A stretch of DNA of 64,000 nucleotides from Mobiluncus porci. GTDB lineage: Bacteria; Actinomycetota; Actinomycetes; Actinomycetales; Actinomycetaceae. The notes beneath the pieces were generated by a model, which worked only from the letters and a program-made list of their open reading frames with translations, was not told the DNA's origin and ran no database searches. Where the stretch lies: the NCBI RefSeq assembly GCF_009695935.1, contig NZ_VUMY01000001.1, positions 124,001-188,000 on the forward strand, read 5' to 3'. The first letter of the stretch is position 1. Each line of letters opens with the position of its first letter. Of the stretch, positions 44,571 to 52,685 are shown one piece after another. A program made the translations under genes and the position numbers.

Positions 44571-45749
44571 CTACTCGGATTTGGAGCCGAAAAGAATCTC
44601 GTCCCAAGAAGGCATGGGCGCGCGCCCAGATTGGCGGGAGCGTCTCGGCGGCTCCGGAGCTGGAGGAGTTTCAGAAGCAAGCGCCTCCATTCCGGGAAGG
44701 ATCCCCTCCGAGACGTCATCAGGAGCAGGCGGCTCGGTTTCAGAAATAATCCCTCCCTGAGTTCGCAGAGACCTGAAACTTGTTACGTTGTCGCGTTCCG
44801 AACCAGACGAATCGGCGCTAGCGGAGCTCTTTCTCGCAGCCCCAATCGGAATATCCGCGGTGTAACTGCGAGATTGCGCGACCCCGTCTTCGGGCGGTTC
44901 TTGGAAACCGGAGGCAATCGCGGCCTCCATGGCAGCCACATCATCATCATCGTTTCCGCTCACGACTGTCAGCCGCGTTCCTCTGGCCGCATTTAACTCG
45001 TTCAAAAGGGCTTCGGTTTCTGACAGAGCCGGAGAATCCACAGGAATCCCGCCCCCTGCGGAAACTCCAGCGGAAGCGCCACCAGCACCGCTTGTTGACC
45101 TCTCGCCCCCGCTCGGATCCGCCGCAGTCTCGGCGTCACGGCCGAAAATGGATTGCCGAATCAGCGAGGCTGAGCCGGAAGGAGTCGCGGTTTCGGTCAA
45201 CCACCGCGACTGCTCATCCAAGGCGGAGATGACCCGATTATCCATGTCGAATTCCCAGTTCGCTTCGAAAGTCTTGGCGTCTTGAACAAACTCCAGGTGA
45301 ATCATCCACTCTTCACCAGGCTGACGGGTCGCATCCCAGCGGAGGGACTCCGGAGCGACCCCGCGAGTGGCGAGGCGGTCAATCACCAAATCCCCCAAAT
45401 CGGGGGCGTCCGGATCGGGAGCTACGCGGGTTTGTCGAGCCTGCTGGGCGGCCCAAGCGCGCTCGGAGAGCACCGGAGCCTCATAGCGTTTGACGTGCTC
45501 CAACTCGATTCCAGCGGCAGTAGCAACTTCTTCCGCGGTGGCTCCACCGCGAATCATGCTCTGGATTTCTTTGGGGCGAATCGAACCCGCGGGCGCGTTC
45601 TCAAGCGCCGCCGCAATCTTCCGACGATGCTGGCGCACTATAGAGCGAAGTTCCTCGTTAATCGGTAAAAGGTAGCGTTCGCCTTCCTCATCGACTAAAA
45701 CCAGATGTTCGCTATCCGTATGGATTCCGAGCAGTGACAGATCCTTCAT
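44571..45749 (-). CDS. sepH: Cell-division regulator SepH (DUF3071)
   Basis: Actinobacterial protein that stimulates FtsZ assembly. 392 residues from the ATG at 45749, which follows AGGAGG by five to six bases; the longer frame to 45800 is not needed. The conserved N-terminal DUF3071 domain runs from MKDLSLLGIHTDSEHLVLVD through a helix-turn-helix (IQSMIRGGATAEEVATAAGI) to about residue 180 (LEFVQDAKTFEANWEFDMDN). The rest is low-complexity, Ser/Ala/Gly-rich and disordered, ending in RAPMPSWDEILFGS, a conserved C-terminal motif. Divergent from the DUF4193 gene. Confidence 0.92.
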   Translation of the reverse strand: MKDLSLLGIHTDSEHLVLVDEEGERYLLPINEELRSIVRQHRRKIAAALENAPAGSIRPKEIQSMIRGGATAEEVATAAGIELEHVKRYEAPVLSERAWAAQQARQTRVAPDPDAPDLGDLVIDRLATRGVAPESLRWDATRQPGEEWMIHLEFVQDAKTFEANWEFDMDNRVISALDEQSRWLTETATPSGSASLIRQSIFGRDAETAADPSGGERSTSGAGGASAGVSAGGGIPVDSPALSETEALLNELNAARGTRLTVVSGNDDDDVAAMEAAIASGFQEPPEDGVAQSRSYTADIPIGAARKSSASADSSGSERDNVTSFRSLRTQGGIISETEPPAPDDVSEGILPGMEALASETPPAPEPPRRSRQSGRAPMPSWDEILFGSKSE

Positions 45750-45892
45750 GAATTCCTCCTGACCTAAGAGTGCCAAAAATAGAGTTTCAACTCTAGGCAA
45801 CCCGCCGGTATAATCCGTTCAAATCGCATTTTTTCTCAGTTGGTGCTAGTATCGCCACGCTAGAGCAAACCACAATGATTTAAGGATAGGTT

Positions 45893-46192
45893 ATGGCAAC
45901 CGATTACGATGCCCCTCGCAAGCGAGATGAGGAGACTCCGGAGGAGTCCCTGGAAGAACTGAAATCTCGCCGTAAAGACTCCGAGGATGCTTCTGTCGAC
46001 GAAGACGAAAGCGAAGCGGCAGACTCTTTTGAACTTCCCGGGGCGGATTTGTCCAATGAGGAACTTTCCGTGCGGGTGGTTCCCAAACAGGAAGACGAGT
46101 TTGTGTGCTCCCAATGCTTCATGGTTCACCACGCCTCCCAATTGGCCTATGAGGAAGACGGTAAACCAGTATGTATTGAGTGCGCGGGTTAG
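45893..46192 (+). CDS. DUF4193 family protein
   Basis: A 99-residue acidic protein conserved in actinobacteria. The N-terminus (MATDYDAPRKRDEETPEESL) is charged; the C-terminus has a zinc-ribbon pair, FVCSQCFMVHHASQLAY and KPVCIECAG. AAGGATAGG precedes the ATG. It starts a plus-strand series with DUF3710, the OB-fold gene and DUF3159. Function unknown. Confidence 0.88.
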   Translation: MATDYDAPRKRDEETPEESLEELKSRRKDSEDASVDEDESEAADSFELPGADLSNEELSVRVVPKQEDEFVCSQCFMVHHASQLAYEEDGKPVCIECAG

Positions 46193-46236
46193 ACTGCGTT
46201 TAGTGAGGTCGAATTCAACAAGGGATAAGGCGAGGC

Positions 46237-46965
46237 ATGGGGCTTTTTTCAAAAAAACAAAAACAGGAAGAAAAAACTGAGGAAACCGATTCCGCAGTTT
46301 TGGCCGAGAACTCCAAAGCGGAAGCAACCGAGGAGGAAGAGAACTCGCCAAGTGCTACCACGGACGATTCTCAATCCAACTCTCAACCCAAGTCTCTTCC
46401 CGAAGGGCCGTTAGACTTTTCCCAAATCACTGCTGAACAGATGTCTGACTACGCTGATTTCGGGGTTTTTCTCGTCCCGAAAATGCCGGGTTTGGCGGTT
46501 CATCCCGAGTCTCCCTTGGATGAAAAGAGCTTCGGCTTTTTGACTCTCCAGTACGGGAAAGCTGCCGTGGAACTGTTGGCGGTGGCGGCGCCGAAATCGA
46601 AACGACTCTGGGGAGATTTACGCGCCGATATTCGCGGGGAAACCACGAAACAGGGAAACACCTGTGAAGAACGCGTCGGCAGTTTCGGCAAGGAGCTTCT
46701 GGTCCAGATGGCGGTCCAGGCTCCGAATGGTCAACGCGGCCATATTCAGGTTCGCTACTGTGGCGTGGACGGCCCCAACTGGTTTGTCCGTCTCGTCTTC
46801 AACGGAGTGGTGACCCCTGATGACCCCGACTTGGTGACCTTGGAAGCGGTCGTCAAAACCCTCGTGGTGGTGCGCGGCGACAAGCCGATGACCCCCCGAT
46901 CCATTATTCCGGTAGTTTTGCCCGACGAGCTGGCCCGCCAGTTGAGCCAACTCCAAAACGCCTAG
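46237..46965 (+). CDS. DUF3710 family protein
   Basis: A 242-residue actinobacterial conserved protein. The N-terminus is very acidic and Ser-rich after MGLFSKKQKQEEK (about 15-55). The DUF3710 core follows: YADFGVFLVPKMPGLAVHPE, VELLAVAAPKSKRLWGDLRA, GTKQ-like linker and VRVVDGPNW-type strand (here YCGVDGPNWFVRLVFNGVVT). In most relatives dut lies directly upstream; here it does not. Function unknown. Confidence 0.88.
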   Translation: MGLFSKKQKQEEKTEETDSAVLAENSKAEATEEEENSPSATTDDSQSNSQPKSLPEGPLDFSQITAEQMSDYADFGVFLVPKMPGLAVHPESPLDEKSFGFLTLQYGKAAVELLAVAAPKSKRLWGDLRADIRGETTKQGNTCEERVGSFGKELLVQMAVQAPNGQRGHIQVRYCGVDGPNWFVRLVFNGVVTPDDPDLVTLEAVVKTLVVVRGDKPMTPRSIIPVVLPDELARQLSQLQNA

Positions 46966-46994
46966 AGTCGCGCGCCAAGATTGGTTTGAGATTC

Positions 46995-47249
46995 ATGGAA
47001 AAACGCGAAGCCATCTCCCGAGTGGGAACGGTGCTTTCCACCACTTTCTCCCCTCCCGAGAGTGCGCCGATGTATGCCGTGCGCCTGGAAACCGGTGAGG
47101 GAGTTCTCTCCGTCAAGTGGCTGGGGCGACGCGAAGTGCCAGGAGTGGGTCTCGGCTCGAAACTTGAGGTCAAAGGGATACCGGTTCGAAACGAGGACAC
47201 TCTTGACCTCATTAATCCCGACTATCAGTTGTTGAAGGCGAGTGCATGA
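46995..47249 (+). CDS. OB-fold nucleic-acid-binding protein
   Basis: An 84-residue single-domain protein with the pattern of an OB-fold: MEKREAISRVGTVLSTTF, YAVRLETGEGVLSVKWLGRR, PGVGLGSKLEVKGIPV. The actinobacterial homologue (Rv2694c group) always lies between DUF3710 and DUF3159, as here. I start it at the ATG at 46995, nine bases inside a TTG frame. Its stop overlaps the ATG of DUF3159, so they are coupled. Confidence 0.82.
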   Translation: MEKREAISRVGTVLSTTFSPPESAPMYAVRLETGEGVLSVKWLGRREVPGVGLGSKLEVKGIPVRNEDTLDLINPDYQLLKASA

Positions 47250-48100
47250 GCCCAAACAAATCTACCGAACCCTCCGAGACACGCGGGCAGTCCCGTGAAA
47301 CTTCGGAAATCCTGGAATCCCAGCCACCTGAACTGGTCTCAGGTTTGAAAGAGTTCCAAGAAACGGTGGGGAACAACTTTGGGGGACGTTTCGACTCTGA
47401 AGAATTCTCCTGGCAAGATGCCGTCGGGGGGCCGCGCGGAATCATCGAATCGATCGGCCCGACCCTGGTCTTCGTAGTGGCTTATGTGGCTGGCTTGGAC
47501 GTGTGGAAATCCGGAGCGGTAGCACTGGGTCTTGCGGTGGGCCTGATTATTGCCAGGCTCTTTTCCAAACAGACGATTACCCAGGCCACTGCCGGTTTTT
47601 TTGGGGTGATTATCGGTGTTGTCTGGGCGATGTGGAGCGGCAAAGGAGAGAATTATTTCCTCTATGGCTTGATTCTGAACGCGGCGTATTTCCTCGCCTT
47701 GGGGATTTCAGTTCTGGTGCGTTATCCCTTAATCGGTCTCGTAGTCGGCTGGTTCCGCGGGCAAGGCGTGAAGTGGCGCAAAGACCCTCGCTTACGCCGC
47801 GACCGCAAAGCCTATTACGTGGTGACTGTTTTGTGGATGATTCTTTTCGCGGCGCGCCTACTCGTGAAACTTCCGCTCTACCTGGCTGGTAACGTGCCGA
47901 TTTTGGGGACGATTCATCTCTTGATGGGGGTGCCGTTATTTGCTCTTTTCCTCTATTTCAGTTGGCTGTTGCTCAGACGCACCCGCGGCTCCTTCCTCGA
48001 CTCCGGCCTGCCCGAGCCCGCTGACCACGCCACTGGCACCGGTAGCGCCGTCTCCCTCGGGGATCTCGACGCTAATAGTCCCCACGAGGACATCGCTTAA
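47246..48100 (+). CDS. DUF3159 membrane protein
   Basis: A 284-residue polytopic membrane protein. After a polar N-terminus (about 1-70) come five to six helices, including GPTLVFVVAYVAGLDVWKSG, AVALGLAVGLIIARLFS and GFFGVIIGVVWAMWS. The family block SGKGENYFLYGLILNAAYFL is followed by GLVVGWFRGQGVKWRKDPRL. Start: ATGA overlap with the OB-fold gene. The last 165 bases run antisense over the end of the TrkA gene on the minus strand. Function unknown; possibly a transporter. Confidence 0.87.
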   Translation: MSPNKSTEPSETRGQSRETSEILESQPPELVSGLKEFQETVGNNFGGRFDSEEFSWQDAVGGPRGIIESIGPTLVFVVAYVAGLDVWKSGAVALGLAVGLIIARLFSKQTITQATAGFFGVIIGVVWAMWSGKGENYFLYGLILNAAYFLALGISVLVRYPLIGLVVGWFRGQGVKWRKDPRLRRDRKAYYVVTVLWMILFAARLLVKLPLYLAGNVPILGTIHLLMGVPLFALFLYFSWLLLRRTRGSFLDSGLPEPADHATGTGSAVSLGDLDANSPHEDIA

Positions 48101-48742
48101 CTCCTCACGCGCCTCGCCGCGCCCGTCAGGAATCAAGAACAACAGTTGATCTCCGGCTTGCAGGGTGTGGATTTGGCTCGGCAACAGCGGCTGACTTTCC
48201 CGCATAACCGCACACAGTAACACGCCCGCTGGCCAGTTCACTTCTTCGAGACTCAGAGATAGAACAGGGGAGATACTTGGTAAGACCACCGAGAAGAGGG
48301 AATTTCGAGAGTTATAGAAGTGAAACAGGGGAACGAGAGTTCCCACGCTGACCGCTTCTTCCACCAAACCGGTCATCATCCGCGGGGTCGAAACCGGAAC
48401 ATCGACACCCCAGGACTCATCGAACATCCACTCGTTTTTCGGATTGTTCACCCGCGCAATCACCCGCGGCACCCCGAACTGGGTTTTGGCGAGCAGAGAA
48501 ATCACGAGATTCGCACGGTCATCTCCAGTAGCGGCCACCAAAACTTCAGCCTGGTCAGTTCCGGCTCGATCCAACACGTCGGGGGCTGCAAAATCGCCGA
48601 GAATCCAGTTCGCGTCCGCCACCGAGGACACTTTCATCGCTTCGGGATCCTTATCACCCAAAGTCACCCCGTGGCCGCGCGCTATGAGTTCCCGCGCAAT
48701 GGAACGCCCCACGGATCCGGCTCCCGCAATCACAATCTGCAT
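47936..48742 (-). CDS. TrkA-family potassium uptake regulator (CeoC-like)
   Basis: Cytoplasmic NAD(H)-binding RCK protein, 268 residues, that gates a K+ channel or transporter. Rossmann motif: IVIAGAGSVGRSIARELIAR; TrkA-C domain with PLLPSQIHTLQAGDQLLFLI. The last 50 residues are a Gly/Ala/Ser-rich tail (GDGATGASGVVSGLGQAGVE) not usual in the family. This tail is encoded by DNA that is also the end of DUF3159 on the other strand. AAGGAGG lies in the end of the upstream TrkA gene, seven bases before the ATG. Confidence 0.88.
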   Translation of the reverse strand: MQIVIAGAGSVGRSIARELIARGHGVTLGDKDPEAMKVSSVADANWILGDFAAPDVLDRAGTDQAEVLVAATGDDRANLVISLLAKTQFGVPRVIARVNNPKNEWMFDESWGVDVPVSTPRMMTGLVEEAVSVGTLVPLFHFYNSRNSLFSVVLPSISPVLSLSLEEVNWPAGVLLCAVMRESQPLLPSQIHTLQAGDQLLFLIPDGRGEAREELSDVLVGTISVEIPEGDGATGASGVVSGLGQAGVEEGAAGASEQQPTEIEEKSK

Positions 48743-48745
48743 GGC

Positions 48746-49408
48746 TTAATCCTCCTTGAAGGCTCGGGCAAGACGGGAAGAAACGGCGGGGCGCTCGGCT
48801 TCGCGAGTGAAGTAGTACAGTTCATCGTTTTCTTGGAGAACGGTGTCTTCACTGACCAAAGAGACTTTCGAAAAACGCAGAACATAGGCGGCGCGCACCC
48901 CGAGCACCTTTTCAACTTCTGCAATGGTGCGCCCCACCCAGGAGGTCTCAATCAAAGCGCGGCACAGAACAAGCTTTCCGGTTTCCTCCGTAAACACTAC
49001 CTCGGTATCGAGCGGCAGTACCCGAGCCAGGAGGCTCTGGGCGGTGCGATCCACGGTTCCAACGGTGGGAATCCCGAGACGTTCATATACTTGGGCACGT
49101 TTCGGGTCAGCAATGCGCGCGACCACCTTCTTCACACCGTAGATTTCCCGCGCAATCCGGGCCGCGAGAATATTGGCATTATCGTCATCGGCCACAGCCG
49201 CGAAACCGTAGGCATCCTCGATTCCGGCTTGGCGCTGGGTGTTCTTGTCGTAGCCCTCGCCGGTGACTTTCTGGCCGGCAAAATCCTTGGGAAGCCGCCG
49301 GAAAGAATCGGGATTGTTATCTATCATGGCCAAAGTATGCCCGTGCGCCTCAATCGCACGCGCCAGCGCAGTTCCGACGCGCCCGCAACCCATAATCACA
49401 AAATGCAC
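48746..49408 (-). CDS. TrkA-family potassium uptake regulator (CeoB-like)
   Basis: First gene of the two-gene trkA operon, 220 residues. Rossmann motif: FVIMGCGRVGTALARAIEAH; TrkA-C domain at about 140-215 (VLGVRAAYVLRFSKVSLVSE). Only 3 bases separate its stop from the next start. Paired TrkA genes next to an APC transporter are typical of actinobacteria (CeoB/CeoC); the pair may regulate that transporter or a K+ permease elsewhere. AAGAGG precedes the ATG. Confidence 0.88.
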   Translation of the reverse strand: MHFVIMGCGRVGTALARAIEAHGHTLAMIDNNPDSFRRLPKDFAGQKVTGEGYDKNTQRQAGIEDAYGFAAVADDDNANILAARIAREIYGVKKVVARIADPKRAQVYERLGIPTVGTVDRTAQSLLARVLPLDTEVVFTEETGKLVLCRALIETSWVGRTIAEVEKVLGVRAAYVLRFSKVSLVSEDTVLQENDELYYFTREAERPAVSSRLARAFKED

Positions 49409-49497
49409 CTCTTAAACATAACCCGGATTCTTCTCGATTTTCGCCACATTCGGGGGATTCTTGGGGAAAGGCTTGGGACATACACTAAAGTTGAGTC

Positions 49498-51336
49498 ATG
49501 CAGAAAAAGGCGGGAGCGAGTCCCGAGTGGCGTGGCTTGCTTGGGGAATTGGTCTTTTTCGCCCCCAAATTTTGGTTCCCCGCTCTTATTGCCGCCGCGG
49601 TTTTCCCCTCGCTTATTGCCTACTCTGGCCCGATTTTTTCCGCCCTCGCCCTGTGGATAGTCCTCGGGATTCTCGTGGCCGGACTGATTATCACCCTGGC
49701 TCACGGCTACCGATTTGGCTCCACCTTGCGCTATCGCACGGTTGCGACCTTGGTGGAGTCACAACTGGGGAGAACCGTCGGGGCTTTTACCGCCGCGGCT
49801 TCGCTGTTGAGCCTGCTGATTGCTATTGCTGCTCTGATTTCTACTGGAACCACTTTCGTGGTGGTGTCTCTCGGGCTCCCTCTGGAATGGCGTGTTGTCT
49901 TGGTGGTGGTGGGATTCGCGCTACTGCACCTGATGATGTTGAATGCTTCGGTGGCGCGAAGAGTGGTTCCGGGGGCTACCGTTCTCGTTTTTGTCATCGC
50001 CTTCATCGTCATGTTTTACGGCTATCTGCGTTATTTCCTAAATGGGGGAACCCCGACCCTGTGGCAGCTCTTGAGCGGCTCCACCCTGGCGGGAAATGCT
50101 TTGACAGGTTCCTATTTCACTGCGGGCTGGCAAGCCATCTCGGTGGCGGCCCTCTTGCTGGTTCCCGTAAGCCCCCAGGTCACCATGTTTCGAAACGAAA
50201 CCCCTCACCAGCCTCTCTCCGGAACGGCTTTCCGGTTCCTGGGAGGATCGGCGGCGGCGCTGTTCGCTTTGACGGTGTTCCTGTCTTTCACGGTGAAAGG
50301 ATTCGACTGGACACGTCTCGACACGGTGGTACAAGGACCGGGAAACCTGGTGTTACTTCTCGAAGTCATCTTGGGGGAAAACAACTTCCTGGTGGTGCCG
50401 CTCATGGCGTTGCTTTCCTTGGGTTGCCTGGTGGCGGCCTACATCTATCTCTCCAGCGCTTCGGTGCTACTCACAGAGTTTGGGCGCCATGACTTTCTCC
50501 CGCACCAGGTGCCGGTGTCTTGGCGTCAGCGCGGGCGGTCTGCCATAGTCATCGTCTTTATTCTGCTTGCGCTGGGCTTGGCTCTGTTTGCCCACACCCG
50601 CATGGACTTGGTCGCCTTAGCCTGGGTGTTTTTCGTCTCGATCGCGAGTTTCCTCGGCCAAGTCGCGCGCTTCAAAATGTGGAAGGCGCGCTATTGGTCG
50701 GGAGACACCTTCGACCAGCGTCGCGCCGCCAAGAAGAGTCTCCTCATTGCGCTCATCAGCGTGGGGATCAGTCTGTTTATCCTCGTGGTGGTGAGTCTCG
50801 CTTTTAGTTCCGGATGGCAGTTGGTGGCCATTGCCGTGTGGCTGAGTCTCTGCGTGCTCATTGTCATCGTGAATGAAACGTATCAAAAAACCACTCAGAA
50901 AGTTTCCGCTATGTCCTTAGAAATTCAACCGCTGAAACGCTCGATTGCTCTCGCGTTGGTTCCCAATTTCAACGCCAGTTCAGTGAAAACTATCCGCTAT
51001 GCTTGGGCAGCCCACCACCCGCGCCTAGAAGTAGTGGTCGTAAGTGACGGGGAGGATTCCGCAAAGGCGCTGCGCTCCAGTTGGGAGGAGCTGGACCTCG
51101 CGGCTCCCTTGACCCTGTTGGCTGCGGATGAGTCAGATCACCTGGAGCCGGTGGCTCAGTTTGTGCAAGCCCTGCTCGACACGGACCCCGCCACCACGGT
51201 TTCGGTCTATCTGCCGCGGCGAATCTCGGGCTGGCGGTTGTTCGGATTTATGCACAATGCGACCGAGCGGGCATATGCGAATCGTTTGGGTCGCCTCGAT
51301 CGGGTCACGATTACTTGGGTGGGGTTGCAGGCATGA
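49498..51336 (+). CDS. APC-superfamily permease
   Basis: Membrane transporter of 612 residues with about 12 helices in the first 450 residues (for example FWFPALIAAAVFPSLIAYSG and AFTAAASLLSLLIAIAALIS) and a cytoplasmic C-terminal domain (LEVVVVSDGEDSAKALRSSW) resembling universal-stress-like domains of KUP/APC proteins. The cooccurrence with TrkA proteins suggests it may carry K+ or amino acids. TAAAGT (49486-49491) is six bases before the ATG, so the mRNA is probably leaderless. Its stop overlaps the ATG of the RNA methyltransferase. Confidence 0.87.
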   Translation: MQKKAGASPEWRGLLGELVFFAPKFWFPALIAAAVFPSLIAYSGPIFSALALWIVLGILVAGLIITLAHGYRFGSTLRYRTVATLVESQLGRTVGAFTAAASLLSLLIAIAALISTGTTFVVVSLGLPLEWRVVLVVVGFALLHLMMLNASVARRVVPGATVLVFVIAFIVMFYGYLRYFLNGGTPTLWQLLSGSTLAGNALTGSYFTAGWQAISVAALLLVPVSPQVTMFRNETPHQPLSGTAFRFLGGSAAALFALTVFLSFTVKGFDWTRLDTVVQGPGNLVLLLEVILGENNFLVVPLMALLSLGCLVAAYIYLSSASVLLTEFGRHDFLPHQVPVSWRQRGRSAIVIVFILLALGLALFAHTRMDLVALAWVFFVSIASFLGQVARFKMWKARYWSGDTFDQRRAAKKSLLIALISVGISLFILVVVSLAFSSGWQLVAIAVWLSLCVLIVIVNETYQKTTQKVSAMSLEIQPLKRSIALALVPNFNASSVKTIRYAWAAHHPRLEVVVVSDGEDSAKALRSSWEELDLAAPLTLLAADESDHLEPVAQFVQALLDTDPATTVSVYLPRRISGWRLFGFMHNATERAYANRLGRLDRVTITWVGLQA

Positions 51337-52580
51337 GCGCCAATAGTTCAGCAAAGGCCGTGGAAACAGTCGAAATCGGGGGAGTAGCCCACGGCGGTTT
51401 CTGTGTGGGAAGACTCGCCTCGGGCAAGGTAGCGATGATTCGCGGCGCCCTCCCTGGAGAGCGGGTTCGGGTGGAGATTACTTCCGAGCGCTCCAAAGTC
51501 GCCTACGGGCGGGTCGTGGAGGTGATAGAGGCCTCCGCGGACCGAGTGCCCGAGATTTGGCCCGAAGGCGCGGCGAGAGACATCGGGGGAGTAGAACTCG
51601 GACACGTGTCCTACCCAGCGCAGTTGCGCTGGAAGCGCGAGGTTCTTGCCGAGGCCTTGCGCCGCAACGGCTCGGCGGAGCTGGAAGCGATGGTGTCCGC
51701 AGTTATTCCCGACTGGGAGGTGGAGTCCCTCGGAGATAAACCGGGGCGAACCCGCGTGAGTTTCATTATCGACGATCAAGGTCGACCTGCCATGAGCGAA
51801 GCCGGCAGCCACCAGGTCCACGCGATAAAGTCTTTTCCGTTGACGGTGCCGGGGATTGACGAGTTGCGGTTGTTTGAGCGTCCGCTTGGTTTCGCGCCCG
51901 GAACCAGGGTGAAAGCGGTGGCTCCTTCCGCTTCGGCTCCGGTTTTGGCTGTGGGTGGCGAGGTTTATAACGCTGACCTCATCCCGACTACCCCGCGAGT
52001 GCGGGAAGTGGTGGAGGATGCCAAATTTCGGATTTTCGCGAGCTCTTTTTGGCAGACGGACTATCGGGCTCCGGCAACCCTGAGTGCGGCGCTGCTCGCG
52101 GGAATCGGGGAGGTTCACGGCTTTGAAACCCTGGAACTTTACTCCGGTTCTGGTCTGTTTTCGGTGTTTCTGGGCCGAGCCTTGGGCAAGGAAGGACGAC
52201 TCACAACGGTGGAAGGCAGCGGTCCGGCCGTGAAATCGGCTGCCTACAACCTCGAACACGCAGGATTCGGGGGCGTGAAAACCCTGCGCGGAAATGTGGA
52301 TGCCCGCTTGTTGAACTCCCTGGAGTTTGGAGAACGGGTCTCCGCCGGCACCCTGGTTGTCGCCGATCCGCCGCGGACGGGGCTTGGTGAAAAAACCGCC
52401 AAAGCTATTTGCGAAAAAGAGCCCTTTCGAATTGCCCTGCTCTCCTGCGACCCCGTCAGCGCGGCCCGAGACCTCGAAGCCATCCGAAAAGAAGGATACG
52501 TTTTGAAAACGTTCCGCGCTTTCGACCTTTTCCCCTACACTTTCCATATGGAAGCCCTAGCAGTTTTGGAAAAAAATTAG
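51333..52580 (+). CDS. TRAM-domain class I SAM RNA methyltransferase (TrmA/RumA family)
   Basis: Makes 5-methyluridine or a related mark in RNA. 415 residues from ATG 51333, which overlaps the APC stop. A TRAM domain (about 8-65: EIGGVAHGGFCVGRLASGKV, then VRVEITSERSKVAYGRVVEV) leads into the catalytic domain: FASSFWQTDYRAPATLSAAL, SAM loop ETLELYSGSGLFSVFLGRAL, VVADPPRTGLGEK and the nucleophile motif IALLSCDPVSAARDLEAI (Cys). It ends in FRAFDLFPYTFHMEALAVLE, matching the family's catalytic Glu end. Also in this position next to the APC gene in other actinobacteria. Confidence 0.9.
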   Translation: MSANSSAKAVETVEIGGVAHGGFCVGRLASGKVAMIRGALPGERVRVEITSERSKVAYGRVVEVIEASADRVPEIWPEGAARDIGGVELGHVSYPAQLRWKREVLAEALRRNGSAELEAMVSAVIPDWEVESLGDKPGRTRVSFIIDDQGRPAMSEAGSHQVHAIKSFPLTVPGIDELRLFERPLGFAPGTRVKAVAPSASAPVLAVGGEVYNADLIPTTPRVREVVEDAKFRIFASSFWQTDYRAPATLSAALLAGIGEVHGFETLELYSGSGLFSVFLGRALGKEGRLTTVEGSGPAVKSAAYNLEHAGFGGVKTLRGNVDARLLNSLEFGERVSAGTLVVADPPRTGLGEKTAKAICEKEPFRIALLSCDPVSAARDLEAIRKEGYVLKTFRAFDLFPYTFHMEALAVLEKN

Positions 52581-52623
52581 TTTTTTCACCCTCGAAACTG
52601 TTGCAACGCGCTCCCAGACAAAG

Positions 52624-52641
52624 TATCTTGATATCGAGATA
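52624..52641. promoter_or_regulatory. Palindrome ahead of acnA (candidate operator)
   Basis: TATCTTGATATCGAGATA is an 18-base palindrome with a single mismatched pair. It lies 44 bases before the acnA start and overlaps the likely promoter, and a TAAATT follows at once. The shape fits a MarR-type dimer site; it does not resemble the AcnR site known from corynebacteria. Confidence 0.5.
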
Positions 52642-52652
52642 AATTTATCCAA

Positions 52653-52668
52653 GTGGCGGTGTCGCCAC
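52653..52668 (+). promoter_or_regulatory. Hairpin just before the acnA ribosome-binding site
   Basis: GTGGCG and CGCCAC pair around GTGT, ending five bases before AGGAGG. It could protect the mRNA end or affect translation. Confidence 0.4.
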
Positions 52669-52685
52669 CTTTAGGAGGTCAATTA

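Noticed and set aside
51348-52547. A 399-codon open frame antisense to the TRAM methyltransferase
   Set aside because: A shadow of a GC-rich gene; no motif or ribosome-binding site, and the sense strand carries SAM and nucleophile motifs.
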